10,074 nucleotides of DNA from NCBI GenBank assembly GCA_948742005.1, contig CAPYQR010000017.1:7074-17147 (forward strand), read 5' to 3'. Of this stretch, positions 1-8,300 are shown piece by piece (position 1 is the first letter of the stretch; each line of letters starts with the position of its first letter). The notes under the pieces were generated by a model. It was given only the letters and a program-made list of their open reading frames with translations, did not search any database and was not told the origin of the DNA. A program made the position numbers and the translations under genes. The DNA is from an uncultured bacterium. GTDB taxonomy: Bacteria; Cyanobacteriota; Vampirovibrionia; Gastranaerophilales; Gastranaerophilaceae.

Positions 1-2042
1 ATGTTTTTTTGTCTTTTTTCTTTTTCTTCGGGCGTGATTGCAGAATTGTTGATGTATGAAAGCCACTCGTGACTTTTGATTAGGGTGTGAAGTTTGATTT
101 GTTCTTCTTGGGTTAAGTTTAGTTTTTTTGTTATGTAAAAGGCGTCAAATGCGCTGTTTTGTGAATGCTTCGGGGTGAAATAATTTTCCGCTTTGTTTGA
201 ATCGTGGAATAATGCCCCTAAAAGGAGAATTTTTTTGTCGGAATCATTTAAAGCTTTAAAATTGGGGTTTTGAATTATTTTTTGCATTGTTTTGATTGAA
301 TGTTTAAATAAATCAAAATCCTGTGTTTTGTGTTGGAATTTATTTATTTGTGTTCTTAATTCGGGGAAAAATTCGACAATTTTATTTAATGTTTTTTCTA
401 TTTCGGGGTTATTTGAGATTATTTTATTGTTTTGCGAAAATCTAATGACAAAAGGTCTTAGTTTTTCGATTGTTTGTCTTGTTTTCGGGTTTTCAATCCG
501 GCTTAGTTTTTTGCCGTTGTTCAAATTAACAGGATATCCTGCTATTGAAAAACCTGTTTTTGTGCGGTTGTTTTTATAAAGTTCAAAACCGTAATAATCA
601 TAAACTTTTTGTCTTTCATTTGCGTTCATGTTTTTAAGAATTGAAAAAATATCTTTGATAAATTCGTCTTTTGAATATTCCTGATTGATTTCAAGGTTGT
701 TGAATTCGTCATCTTGCATTTTTTCAAGAATCGATGAAAAATCAGTCAGGGATTTGTTGAATTGTGAAATTTCTTCTTTGGAATATAATTTAACTTCAAT
801 CCCTAAAGATTTTACCAGAGCGGGCAAAAGGGTACAATATTCTTTTTTGCTTGATGGCAGAAGTGGAAGTTCTTTTTCAAGAAAAGTTGAAGTTTTGAAT
901 AAATCTTCGTTGCTTGCGATTAATCTTTTGAGAAAATCTTTCTTTTGTGCTGCGGTTAGTTCATTTGTTGAAGTTTTATTGCGCAAATCAAAAAAACGGC
1001 AGGCAATTTTTGTGTCGTTTTCACTAAAACGCGAGGTTGTTTCGCAGCCGAAAGTCCGGTAAAGTTTTTTGATTGTCGAATAATCGATATTTTCGTCTTT
1101 GTTGTTTACAAGAGTAATTATTTGTGGAATTGTGAAAGCGAGATTGTCTGTTTGGTTTTTTTCGATAAAAAAACTGTCATCTTTGAGTATTTTTTCAAGA
1201 AAATCAATTGCAACCTGCGCTTTTTGAGGATTTGTGATATTTTCGAGCAATTGCGGGAGTTTTTTGATAAAAAGGTTTTTGCCGCGCAATTCTTCATTAT
1301 TTTCGACAAAATCAATCACTTCGATTCTTGCACTGAGGTAATCTCGGTTGTAGGTTTGCATGATTAAGCGGGGCGCTTGTTTCATAAAATCCTGATTTTC
1401 AAATAAAAATCCGCTGTTTTCTATTTTATCGATAAAACCAACCATAGCCTGCGTTTTTTCGGTTTTATCCGCGGATGAAACAATTTCGGTTAAATTATTT
1501 ATTAAATTTTGTTCGTTGGCATTTATTACTTTATCGAAAACTTCATATTGATTTTGCGCGTCTTCTTCATGATTGCAAAGGCGCAAAATGCTGCCGAGGG
1601 TTTTAAGGTGTGATGAATTAAAATCTTTGTTGCTTAAAAATAAATCAATTAATTTACATCTTGATTCTGCTTCTTCTATTCTGTAAGTTTGCCAGAGGGC
1701 GCAGGCTGCTTCATCGATAAAATCATCATATTTTAAGAAATGTTTTTGACTTAGGATTTTATCAAGCAGAATATTTTTTGCTTCTGCGCTTTCTTTGTTT
1801 AAAGCGCTTGTTGTGATCAGCTCAAAACAATTCATAAAATAAAAATTATTTTTTAAATTGCTCGATAGGATTTTATCTATCAAAGTGCAGATTTTTTTGA
1901 TTTGTTCGGGGGAAGTTTCTTTTGCGGAAGTTAATTGTGCGATTTTACCCGCGTTGCAGTTTTCGTTTAAACATTTATAGGTAAGAATTTTATCGATTAA
2001 AAAAATGTTATTTTTATTTATTTTTTCAATATCTGTTTTTTT
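1..2042 (-). CDS. Helical-repeat (solenoid) protein with C-terminal HD-type phosphohydrolase domain; main body, C-terminus beyond window edge
   Basis: This is one uninterrupted minus-strand reading frame of about 680 codons that runs off the left edge. Joined to the leader frame (see 2026-2214), the whole gene is 1-2214, at least 737 residues. Residues ~70-345 form about eight helical repeats, each marked by a [LVF]IDKI-like segment. Residues ~635-720 look like an HD metal-dependent phosphohydrolase domain: His638 (FKHSIKTM), His670-Asp671 with Lys674 (ALFHDSNKAE), His683 (PKHSQNSAFDAF) and His715 (LIKSHEW). HD domains hydrolyse nucleotides, cyclic nucleotides or phosphate esters; the substrate cannot be told from sequence. 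No signal peptide or membrane segment is visible, so it is probably cytoplasmic. Without the frame join, the first in-frame ATG is at 1835, which would cut off the first repeats. The HD assignment is fairly firm; the cellular role is unknown. Confidence 0.8.
1190..2000 (-). repeat. About eight ~38-residue helical repeats in the HD protein
   Basis: Repeat cores occur near 1990 (LIDKILTY), 1875 (LIDKILSS), 1760 (LLDKILSQ), 1640 (LIDLFLSN), 1535 (VFDKVINA), 1430 (FIDKIENS), 1314 (VIDFVENN) and 1202 (AIDFLEKI). The spacing is about 105-120 bases, or 35-40 residues. Between cores the sequence is rich in Leu, Lys, Asn and Glu with no Pro/Gly pattern of beta structure, which suggests a two-helix solenoid of the HEAT/TPR kind. 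I do not recognise the exact family. At the DNA level the repeats share only the short ATCGATAAAAT-like core, so they are old and diverged. Confidence 0.65.
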
Positions 2043-2214
2043 GTGTTCGTTTTTGTTTTTCCTGCGGGGGTGTTAATTCGACTGTGTCTTTTTTAAGGGG
2101 TGAGAGGTTATTTAAAAATTTTAAAAATCCCAAGCCTTTAAATGTGTAATTTGTATTGAAGTTTGGGGTTTTTAAACGGTTATTATTAATATTATAAAAA
2201 TCTGCAATTTTCAT
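2026..2214 (-). CDS. N-terminal leader of the HD/solenoid protein, in a shifted frame
   Basis: This 62-codon frame begins MKIADFYNINNN and contains the segment NYTFKGLGF, then ends at a TGA at 2028-2026. The main HD-protein frame is open only downstream of a TAA at 2075-2073, has no ATG before 1835, and already encodes clear repeat units from about position 2000. The simplest reading is that these 62 codons are the true start of the same gene and that one extra base in the overlap (2029-2072) breaks the frame. Short Asn-rich leaders with an FKG-type motif are, to my recollection, common on proteins of Gastranaerophilales-like bacteria. No strong Shine-Dalgarno is seen before the ATG. It lies 40 bases after the upstream membrane-protein gene, so coupled expression is possible. 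An independent 62-residue protein is less likely. Confidence 0.6.
   Translation of the reverse strand: MKIADFYNINNNRLKTPNFNTNYTFKGLGFLKFLNNLSPLKKDTVELTPPQEKQKRTQKNRY
2036..2042 (-). other. Probable frameshift site: run of seven A on the coding strand
   Basis: The leader frame and the main HD frame overlap only within 2029-2072. Removing one A from this A7 run would turn the leader's last codons directly into the main frame (Thr-Asp-Ile-Glu...). Two A5 runs at 2050-2054 and 2056-2060 and a C5 run (coding strand) at 2066-2070 are alternative sites. It may be an assembly or sequencing error, a real mutation, or a transcriptional slippage site; the sequence alone cannot decide. Confidence 0.6.
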
Positions 2215-2254
2215 AAACTAATAAAACCCAAGCAAGCCGAAAATTGCCTTTTTG

Positions 2255-2677
2255 TTATTTAATTAAAAATAAACCGATAAAACAAAAAATTACGCCGATA
2301 AATTGTTGAATTGAAAAAGCTTCTTTGTAAAACAAAATTCCCGTTACAACAAGCAGGCTTGAAACAACAACCGTTGCAATAAGCGCGCAGATGCTGATGT
2401 GCCAGCCGCTTCTGTAGGCAAGAGTGTAGCCGATTTCAACTCCTGCAATTGCAATCCCTAAGGCATAGCTTGTCCAGTTTAGTTTTGTTAATTCTTTTAA
2501 AGGGCTTGAATTATTTGTTGTAAAAAATAAAATCCCGCAAACAATAACACAGACAATATAGGCAACACAAAGTGCCAAATAAGGATTGACATTTTCAGGC
2601 TGGTTTTTTAAAAGGTTGTGATATGTGTAATAAGAACCTATTACAAGTAATAATGGGAAATAATAAGACAAGTTCAT
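2255..2677 (-). CDS. Half-size EamA/DMT-superfamily membrane transporter
   Basis: This 140-residue protein is almost all membrane segments: roughly residues 4-19, 33-53, 69-88, 94-116 and 121-139, so five helices. Full EamA transporters have ten helices from two five-helix units; this is one unit. The C-terminal pattern, FYKEAFSIQQFIGVIFCFIGLFLI, is split here as FYKEAFS followed by QQFIGVIFCF, and it resembles the end of an EamA unit (helix, K/GE loop, helix with an IG motif). GVEIGYTLAYRSGW in the middle also fits. Single-unit members are thought to work as dimers; the substrate is unknown. The start is supported by GGAG at 2688-2685, seven bases upstream of the ATG. The gene lies 40 bases upstream of the HD protein gene on the same strand, so they may share a transcript. 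It is divergent from pflB. Confidence 0.8.
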   Translation of the reverse strand: MNLSYYFPLLLVIGSYYTYHNLLKNQPENVNPYLALCVAYIVCVIVCGILFFTTNNSSPLKELTKLNWTSYALGIAIAGVEIGYTLAYRSGWHISICALIATVVVSSLLVVTGILFYKEAFSIQQFIGVIFCFIGLFLIK

Positions 2678-2719
2678 GGTTTTTCTCCGATAAAGTTTTA
2701 TTATGTTATTTTAACAAAA

Positions 2720-2746
2720 TTAATAAAAAATTAAATTTTTTATTAA
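2720..2746. promoter_or_regulatory. Perfect AT-only palindrome in the divergent promoter region
   Basis: The left arm TTAATAAAAAATT (2720-2732) and right arm AATTTTTTATTAA (2734-2746) are exact reverse complements around one central A. It sits between the divergent EamA-type gene and pflB, just upstream of the pflB promoter. It could be an operator or an AT-rich bent or cruciform element. Composition raises the chance of a random match, but 13 perfect pairs is still notable. Confidence 0.45.
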
Positions 2747-2766
2747 ATCTTTACAAAGTTTTTTTA

Positions 2767-2775
2767 TGATATAAT
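2767..2775 (+). promoter_or_regulatory. Extended -10 promoter of the pflB operon
   Basis: TG-A-TATAAT is a perfect consensus -10 hexamer (2770-2775) with the extended TGn element (2767-2769). A -35-like TTTACA at 2750-2755 is only 14 bases away, too close for a standard pair, so recognition probably relies on the extended -10. Transcription would start near 2782, giving a leader of about 34 bases. I see no convincing Fnr or Rex operator. Confidence 0.6.
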
Positions 2776-2802
2776 TTTATAAAATATTAAGTCATTAAAA
2801 AA

Positions 2803-2807
2803 AGGAG
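2803..2807 (+). promoter_or_regulatory. Ribosome binding site of pflB (AGGAG)
   Basis: AGGAG ends eight bases before the ATG at 2816, which fixes the start; no better in-frame start lies upstream. Confidence 0.8.
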
Positions 2808-2815
2808 AAATAATA

Positions 2816-4861
2816 ATGGATTTTAAATCGGGAAAATGGCAAAGTGAAATTAATGTCCGCGATTTCATTCAAAAAAACTATACGCCTTATGACGGCGATT
2901 CAAGCTTTTTGGCAGGACCGACCGAAGCAACAACAAAGCTTTGGGATAGATGCTGCGAATTATTTAAAGAAGAAAGAGAAAAAGGCGGCGTTATCGATAT
3001 GGATACAAAAGTTGTATCAACAATCACATCTCATGATGCCGGATATATAATTAAAGACCTTGAAAAAATCGTCGGTTTGCAGACTGATGCTCCTCTAAAA
3101 CGTTCTATGCAGCCTTTCGGCGGAATCAGAATGGCTGAAACTTCCTGCAAATCTTATGGTTATGAAGTTGACCCTGAAGTATCCGAAATCTTTACAAAAT
3201 ACAGAAAAACACATAACCAAGGTGTTTTCGATGCTTACACTCCTGAAATGAGAAAAGCGCGCCATGCTGCTATTTTAACAGGACTTCCCGATGCTTACGG
3301 CCGCGGCCGTATTATCGGCGATTACAGAAGAATTGCATTATACGGTATTGACAGATTAATTGAAGATAAACAAGAACAACATGCTTCCCTGGATGGCGAA
3401 ATGACTCCTGATAAAATTCAATTAAAAGAAGAAATCGCAGAACAAATCAGAGCATTAGGCGAAATGAAAGAATTGGGTCAAAAATACGGCTTTGATATTT
3501 CAAAACCCGCTTCAAATGCTCGTGAAGCTGCTCAATGGCTTTATTTCGGCTATTTATCAGCTGTTAAAGAACAAAACGGCGCTGCAATGTCAATCGGCAG
3601 AACTTCAACTTTCCTTGATATTTTCATTGAAAGAGATTTGGTTAACGGCGTTATAACAGAATCTGAAGCGCAAGAAATTATTGACCATTTGATTATGAAA
3701 TTAAGATTGGTTAAATTTGCAAGAACCCCTGAATATAATTCATTATTCTCAGGCGACCCGACATGGGTAACAGAATCAATCGGCGGTGTCGGCGTTGACG
3801 GTCGTCACATGGTTACTAAAAACTCATTCAGATATTTACACACCTTAGAAAACCTTGGAACTGCACCCGAACCAAACTTAACAGTTCTCTGGTCAACAAG
3901 ATTGCCTCAAGGCTTTAAAGAATATGCTGCTCATACTTCAATTACAACTTCATCTATCCAATATGAAAATGATGATATGATGAGAGTTACACATGGCGAT
4001 GATTATGCAATCGCATGTTGTGTTTCTTCTATGGTTGTAGGTAAAGAAATGCAATTCTTCGGTGCACGTGCTAACCTTGCAAAATGCTTGTTGTATGCAA
4101 TTAATGGTGGCGTTGATGAAAGAATTAAAGAACAAATCGGTCCTAAATATCGTCCTATAACATCTGAATATCTTGACTTTGATGAAGTTATGGCAAGATA
4201 TGAAGATATGATGGAATGGCTTGCAGGATTGTATGTTAATACATTAAATGTAATTCATTACATGCATGATAAATATTGTTATGAACGTTCTCAAATGGCG
4301 CTTCATGATAGAGACGTTAAACGCTACTTTGCAACAGGAATTGCAGGTTTATCAGTAGTTGCCGATTCATTATCCGCAATTAAATATGCAAAAGTTAAAA
4401 CAATAAGAGATGAACAAGGAATCGTTGTTGATTATGAAGTAGAGGGCGAATATCCTAAATACGGCAACAATGACGATAGAGTTGACCAGTTTGCTGTTGA
4501 TATTGTTAAGAAATTTATGGGAATGATTAGAAAACACTACACATACAGAAACTCAATTCCTACAATGTCAATTTTAACAATCACATCAAACGTTGTTTAC
4601 GGAAAGAAAACAGGAAATACTCCTGATGGAAGAAAAGCAGGCGTTCCATTAGCACCCGGAGCTAACCCGATGCATGGAAGAGATACAAACGGCGCTGTAG
4701 CATCATTGGCTTCTGTTGCCAAACTTCCGTTTAATGATGCACAAGATGGTATTTCAAATACTTTCTCAATCATTCCTAATGCATTAGGAAAAGACGAAGT
4801 GTTTATGGGCGACCTTGATATAAAACTTGACTGTGGCTGCTGTGAAGGCGTTTGCAGATAG
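2816..4861 (+). CDS. pflB: Pyruvate formate-lyase (formate C-acetyltransferase), core subunit lacking the glycyl radical domain
   Basis: The enzyme converts pyruvate and CoA to acetyl-CoA and formate in anaerobic fermentation, in the cytoplasm. The 681 residues follow the E. coli enzyme (about 760 residues) throughout: [15 protein letters not shown] (~158-172), GDPTWVTE (~313-320), [11 protein letters not shown], the catalytic pair Cys401-Cys402 in IACCVSSM (E. coli 418/419), [12 protein letters not shown] and GANPMHGRD. The similarity stops after IPNALGKDE. Instead of continuing into the DGY...GGxHLNVNV...RVSGYAV domain, the protein ends with [16 protein letters not shown] and a stop. That tail has cysteines at 673, 675, 676 and 680 and is not part of the usual enzyme. 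The missing domain is the next gene, 36 bases on. The reading frame is intact and a new ribosome site follows, so this is a real split rather than a sequencing break. The radical-installing activase (pflA) is not in the window. Confidence 0.95.
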   Translation: MDFKSGKWQSEINVRDFIQKNYTPYDGDSSFLAGPTEATTKLWDRCCELFKEEREKGGVIDMDTKVVSTITSHDAGYIIKDLEKIVGLQTDAPLKRSMQPFGGIRMAETSCKSYGYEVDPEVSEIFTKYRKTHNQGVFDAYTPEMRKARHAAILTGLPDAYGRGRIIGDYRRIALYGIDRLIEDKQEQHASLDGEMTPDKIQLKEEIAEQIRALGEMKELGQKYGFDISKPASNAREAAQWLYFGYLSAVKEQNGAAMSIGRTSTFLDIFIERDLVNGVITESEAQEIIDHLIMKLRLVKFARTPEYNSLFSGDPTWVTESIGGVGVDGRHMVTKNSFRYLHTLENLGTAPEPNLTVLWSTRLPQGFKEYAAHTSITTSSIQYENDDMMRVTHGDDYAIACCVSSMVVGKEMQFFGARANLAKCLLYAINGGVDERIKEQIGPKYRPITSEYLDFDEVMARYEDMMEWLAGLYVNTLNVIHYMHDKYCYERSQMALHDRDVKRYFATGIAGLSVVADSLSAIKYAKVKTIRDEQGIVVDYEVEGEYPKYGNNDDRVDQFAVDIVKKFMGMIRKHYTYRNSIPTMSILTITSNVVYGKKTGNTPDGRKAGVPLAPGANPMHGRDTNGAVASLASVAKLPFNDAQDGISNTFSIIPNALGKDEVFMGDLDIKLDCGCCEGVCR

Positions 4862-4882
4862 AATATTATAAGAAAAAAGTAA

Positions 4883-4887
4883 AAGGA
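4883..4887 (+). promoter_or_regulatory. Ribosome binding site of the glycyl radical subunit (AAGGA)
   Basis: AAGGA lies ten bases before the ATG at 4898 in the short gap after the pflB stop. An independent translation start here supports two separate proteins rather than one broken gene. Confidence 0.7.
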
Positions 4888-4897
4888 AAATAATAAT

Positions 4898-5143
4898 ATG
4901 GCAACTCAACAAGAACAAAACCTAATCGACCTTTTAGACGGATACGTTACAAAAGGCGGACATCATTTAAATGTTAATGTATTTAATAGAGACACTTTAT
5001 TAGATGCACAACAACATCCTGAAAAATATCCTCAATTAACAGTAAGAGTTTCAGGTTATGCAGTTAACTTTATCAAATTAACAAAAGAACAACAAGATGA
5101 TGTAATTTCAAGAACTTTCCATTCTCAAATCGGATGTTGTTAA
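4898..5143 (+). CDS. grcA: Stand-alone glycyl radical domain protein (GrcA-like), second half of a split pyruvate formate-lyase
   Basis: This 81-residue protein matches the C-terminal domain of pyruvate formate-lyase: [17 protein letters not shown] (12-28), [18 protein letters not shown] (30-47), the radical motif RVSGYAV with Gly53 as the predicted radical site, then [14 protein letters not shown]. In E. coli these residues are the last ~80 of PflB, and a related free protein, GrcA (YfiD, 127 residues), rescues oxygen-cleaved enzyme. Here the upstream PflB lacks the domain altogether, so this small protein should be an obligatory subunit, not a spare part. It begins about where the core protein's similarity ends. 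The last residues, QIGCC, put two cysteines at the very C-terminus, echoing the cysteine cluster ending the core subunit. It is co-transcribed with pflB and followed by a terminator. The symbol grcA reflects domain similarity; function as the pair's radical subunit is inferred. Confidence 0.9.
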   Translation: MATQQEQNLIDLLDGYVTKGGHHLNVNVFNRDTLLDAQQHPEKYPQLTVRVSGYAVNFIKLTKEQQDDVISRTFHSQIGCC

Positions 5144-5162
5144 TTATAAATTATTTATAATT
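5142..5162 (+). repeat. AT-only inverted repeat overlapping the stop codon of the glycyl radical gene
   Basis: AATTATAAA (5142-5150) and TTTATAATT (5154-5162) are perfect reverse complements around TTA. The left arm shares two bases with the TAA stop. It may form a weak 3' hairpin in the mRNA ahead of the real terminator; low base-complexity limits confidence. Confidence 0.35.
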
Positions 5163-5173
5163 ACATACAAATT

Positions 5174-5200
5174 AAAGGCGGATTTTTTCCGCCTTTTTTA
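5174..5200 (+). terminator. Rho-independent terminator of the pfl operon
   Basis: The arms AAAGGCGG (5174-5181) and CCGCCTTT (5189-5196) form an eight-base stem, extendable by an A-T pair, closed by a T-rich loop and followed by a run of T. It is the clearest GC-rich hairpin in the window and ends the two-gene transcript. Confidence 0.9.
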
Positions 5201-5233
5201 ATTTTTTTATTTAAAAATAAATCTTTTTATCTA

Positions 5234-5262
5234 TTCACCCGTCTAAAAATTAGTTATATATT
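5234..5262 (+). promoter_or_regulatory. Candidate promoter of the giant surface protein gene
   Basis: TTCACC (5234-5239) and TATATT (5257-5262, five of six matches to TATAAT) are separated by 17 bases. Transcription would start near 5269, giving a leader of about 58 bases. The -10 box lies inside the left arm of the inverted repeat at 5249-5289. Other AT-rich hexamers are nearby, so this is tentative. Confidence 0.35.
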
Positions 5263-5289
5263 AGAGTTGGTAGTTAATATATAACTAAT
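5249..5289. promoter_or_regulatory. Perfect 15-bp-arm inverted repeat upstream of the surface protein gene
   Basis: ATTAGTTATATATTA (5249-5263) and TAATATATAACTAAT (5275-5289) are exact reverse complements with an 11-base spacer, gagttggtagt. It lies 38 bases before the start codon and overlaps the best -10 box. It is a good candidate for a dimeric-regulator operator; a mRNA leader hairpin or a recombinase site are other possibilities. Confidence 0.6.
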
Positions 5290-5315
5290 GTAACTGTATT
5301 TTTAAAATTTAGTCT

Positions 5316-5320
5316 GGGAG
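5316..5320 (+). promoter_or_regulatory. Ribosome binding site deciding between two adjacent ATGs (GGGAG)
   Basis: GGGAG ends three bases before ATG 5324 and six bases before ATG 5327. The six-base spacing is the more usual, so 5327 is preferred; the choice adds or removes a single Met. Confidence 0.65.
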
Positions 5321-5326
5321 TAGATG

Positions 5327-8300
5327 ATGAATAAGAGATTGAAAAAATCCTTAGTAATTTTGGCTTTTTTGTCTGCCTTTATTATCAAGGGCACTGTTAG
5401 TGCTTATGAATTTAATGATTTAAACAGAAATATTATTTTAGACAGCGATATTAACGCAAGTCAACAATTAGGCTCATTTTCGCAATTTGCATCTTTAACA
5501 GGGGGTATTGATGGCGGCGAAAATATGTTTTATGGGCTTAGCGGCTTTGATAACAAAGGTATTGATATATATGTTAATACAAAAGGATATGATGTAAATT
5601 ATACTGTTCAAAATATCGGCGCTATTTATTCTGAATTGATGCCTAGCACTGTTACTGTTAAAACGGTTGATGAAATGACAGGAGAGATGTATGAAAGCTA
5701 TTATACTCTTCAAGGCGGAATGTCTGCCTTTAAAAATACCCATGAAACAACATCTTCTGTTGCTGGCGGAGCTATTTATGTTTCGGAAAAAGATGTAAAC
5801 GGTGTTTTAACATTTAATGATTCTATAATTTTTGGTAATCAACTCGATTTAGAAGATAAAGATTCTTACGGCGGTGCGGTTTATGCGGGATTTGTAGAAC
5901 TTAAGACAAACAACACCTTTTTTAAAGAAAATTTAATTAAAAGTGCATATAATAAAATTTTTAAAGGTGGAGCAGTCCACCAGGATATAGGCGTTGGTTC
6001 GGCTAATTTTCAACATACTATAAACAACACATATTTTATTGAAAATAAAATTGAAGCTCCTGCTTCTGTTGAAGCAATGGGTGGAGCGCTTAATATAGAA
6101 AAAGGTGCTGTTGAAATTAATTCTTCGTATTTTGGTCAAAACCAAATTCAAGCAATAAACGGACAAGGCGGTGCTGTTGCGTTGCAATCAGGCAATGTTA
6201 AACAGGCAGATATTAAAAATTCAGTATTTGAAAACAACAAGCTTGCTTTAAGTAACACTGATAATGCTTCTACAGGCAGCGGCGGCGCGTTGTATTATTA
6301 CGGCTCTTCATCAAGCGGAAAAATAAATGTTGATAATTCGGTTTTCAGCCAAAATTCAATTACCGCAACAGGAACAGTAGCAGGAACTACATCGGGCGGC
6401 GCAATTGCAGCTTCAAGCGGAAAAACAACGGTAATTTCAAATACTAAATTTTTAAACAATTCCGTAAGCAACCAAATAGGTAACAAATCCTTTGGCGGAG
6501 CTTTATATACGTCTGTTGGTTCTGCAACGGTTCAAAATTCAACTTTTGATTCAAACAGCGCAGTTTTAAATCAAACTCCTGATGAAGCAGGTAAAAGCGC
6601 ACAAGCTTTTGGTGGAGCTATTTATTTAATGAATACATCAAGTGCGGGTAAAAATACTTTGACTGTTAAAGATTCAACTTTTACAAATAATCAAACAGTT
6701 TCAACCGCTCATTCAAAAGGCGGAGCGATTTTTGCAAACGGAGTTTTAAAAGTTGAAAATTCAACATTTAAAAATAACCGGTCAAATTCAACTTCGGATA
6801 ATAATTATGATGCTTTTGGCGGAGCGATTTATACAGATACTTATGCTCCTTATGCGATTGTTGATAATTCTACTTTTGAAAATAATTCAACAACAAGCAA
6901 CGTTGAAAGAAAATCGGTAAATTCCGGTGGAGGTGCTTATTACAATTCAAAAGTTTCATTAATTAAAGACAGTTCTTTTAAAAACAATACTGCTTTTGGA
7001 ACTCAAAACAAATATAACAACGGGATAAAAGGTGCTTTTGGCGGAGCTATTTTAAATAAATTAAACGGTGTTTTATCAATAATGGCCGATAAAAAAGATG
7101 TTGTTTTTGAGGGTAACAGATACGGAACAGCTGATTCAGGCTTTAAAAATAATGCAATTTATACCGATGATAAAACAACCGTTAATTTGAACGCTGCAGA
7201 CGGTAAAAAAATTGTTTTTAATGATAATATTGAATCTGCAAATAATACGGCTGTGTTAAACATTAACCAAACAGGAACTTGGGATGAAACAACAGCACCG
7301 ACAACAGCTGATAATAAAATTTCACAAAACGCAGGAACAACAGGCGAAATCGTTGTAAACAGCGACATGTCAGGTTTTCTTGGAAGCGTTAATTTGTTCG
7401 GTGGAAAAATTTCTTTAGGAAGTGCGGGAACTTTATTTAACAAAGCTAAAGCATTTGTTGTTAAGCAAAATTCTGAAATTTCATTTGCAGATGGTGTTAT
7501 CAAAGAATATGATTTGGGTAATTTAACTTTGGAAGATAACTTGAATGTCATAATTGATGCTGATTTAAATAATGCAAATGCTCAAAGCGACAAATTAAGC
7601 GCTTCAACTATTGTTAATGATAATGATTATAAGATATTGATTTCAAAAATTAATATAATTAATGATGAAGAAGTTAAAAAAGTTACAACAATTGTTGCAG
7701 ATGATGTTTTGAAAGATTCGGTTGAACTTTCAAGTAATCCTGATGTTGTAATTGAGGGCGCAAAAGAAAGCTATCTTTTAACTTATGATAAATCAAACGG
7801 CGAATTAACCTTTAAATCTGCAACTGCGGTTAATAATTTAAATTCGGCAGTTGCTGAAACTCAATCAGACAGACTATATTCTTTAGCGCAGGATGAAAAT
7901 GTTTCTCAAAGCCTCGGAAAACTCGGCGGAGCGGATTCAACCTTAACAATCAACGGTGATAATAATTCAATCATTGCTGATAATTCACAAGGAAGTGAAA
8001 TCGCGGGCGTTGAAGTTGATAATTCTCAAAAATTATCAGTTAACAATGTCAATGAAGTAAAAGGCTTTATTTCCGATAAAGGCGGCTTTGCTACAAACGA
8101 GGGTGTTATGAATATTGTCGATTCTTCATTCAAAGAAAACACTTCAAAAACCCGGGGCGGCGCAATTCAAAACAAAGGAACTTTGAATATCGTTGCCGAT
8201 AAAAAAGATGTAGTTTTTGAAAACAATAAAGCTCAAAATAATGAACAAAACGCAATTCATTCAGAAAATGGAACAATTAATGTTATTGCGCAAAATTCAG

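Noticed and set aside
292..1367. Plus-strand open frames at 292-579, 685-1062 and 1122-1367, and a minus-strand one at 1118-1315
   Set aside because: They overlap the continuous minus-strand HD/solenoid frame, have no ribosome site, and their Phe/Ser/Leu-rich or Lys-rich composition is what other frames of an AT-rich gene give.
2215..2254. Possible terminator between the EamA-type gene and the HD gene
   Set aside because: Only a bulged six-pair stem (AAGGCAA with TTGCTT) followed by a mixed G/T stretch; too weak to call.
2704..2716. TGTTA-TTT-TAACA resembling a Rex-type operator
   Set aside because: The arms are only five bases and the spacing is three instead of the six expected between these half-sites in the Rex consensus.
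2844..4135. Short frames inside pflB (2844-3050 plus; 3950-4135 minus)
   Set aside because: They lie fully within a gene with clear family similarity along its whole length.
4859..4900. Possibility that the PFL split is a sequencing frameshift or read-through stop
   Set aside because: The core ends in a novel Cys-rich tail, the gap has its own AAGGA site and ATG, and the second protein has its own N-terminus (MATQQEQN). A single-base error would not produce this arrangement.
5249..5289. Invertible promoter switch
   Set aside because: The 11-base spacer is too short for known invertible segments and no recombinase gene is in the window; kept only as a candidate operator.
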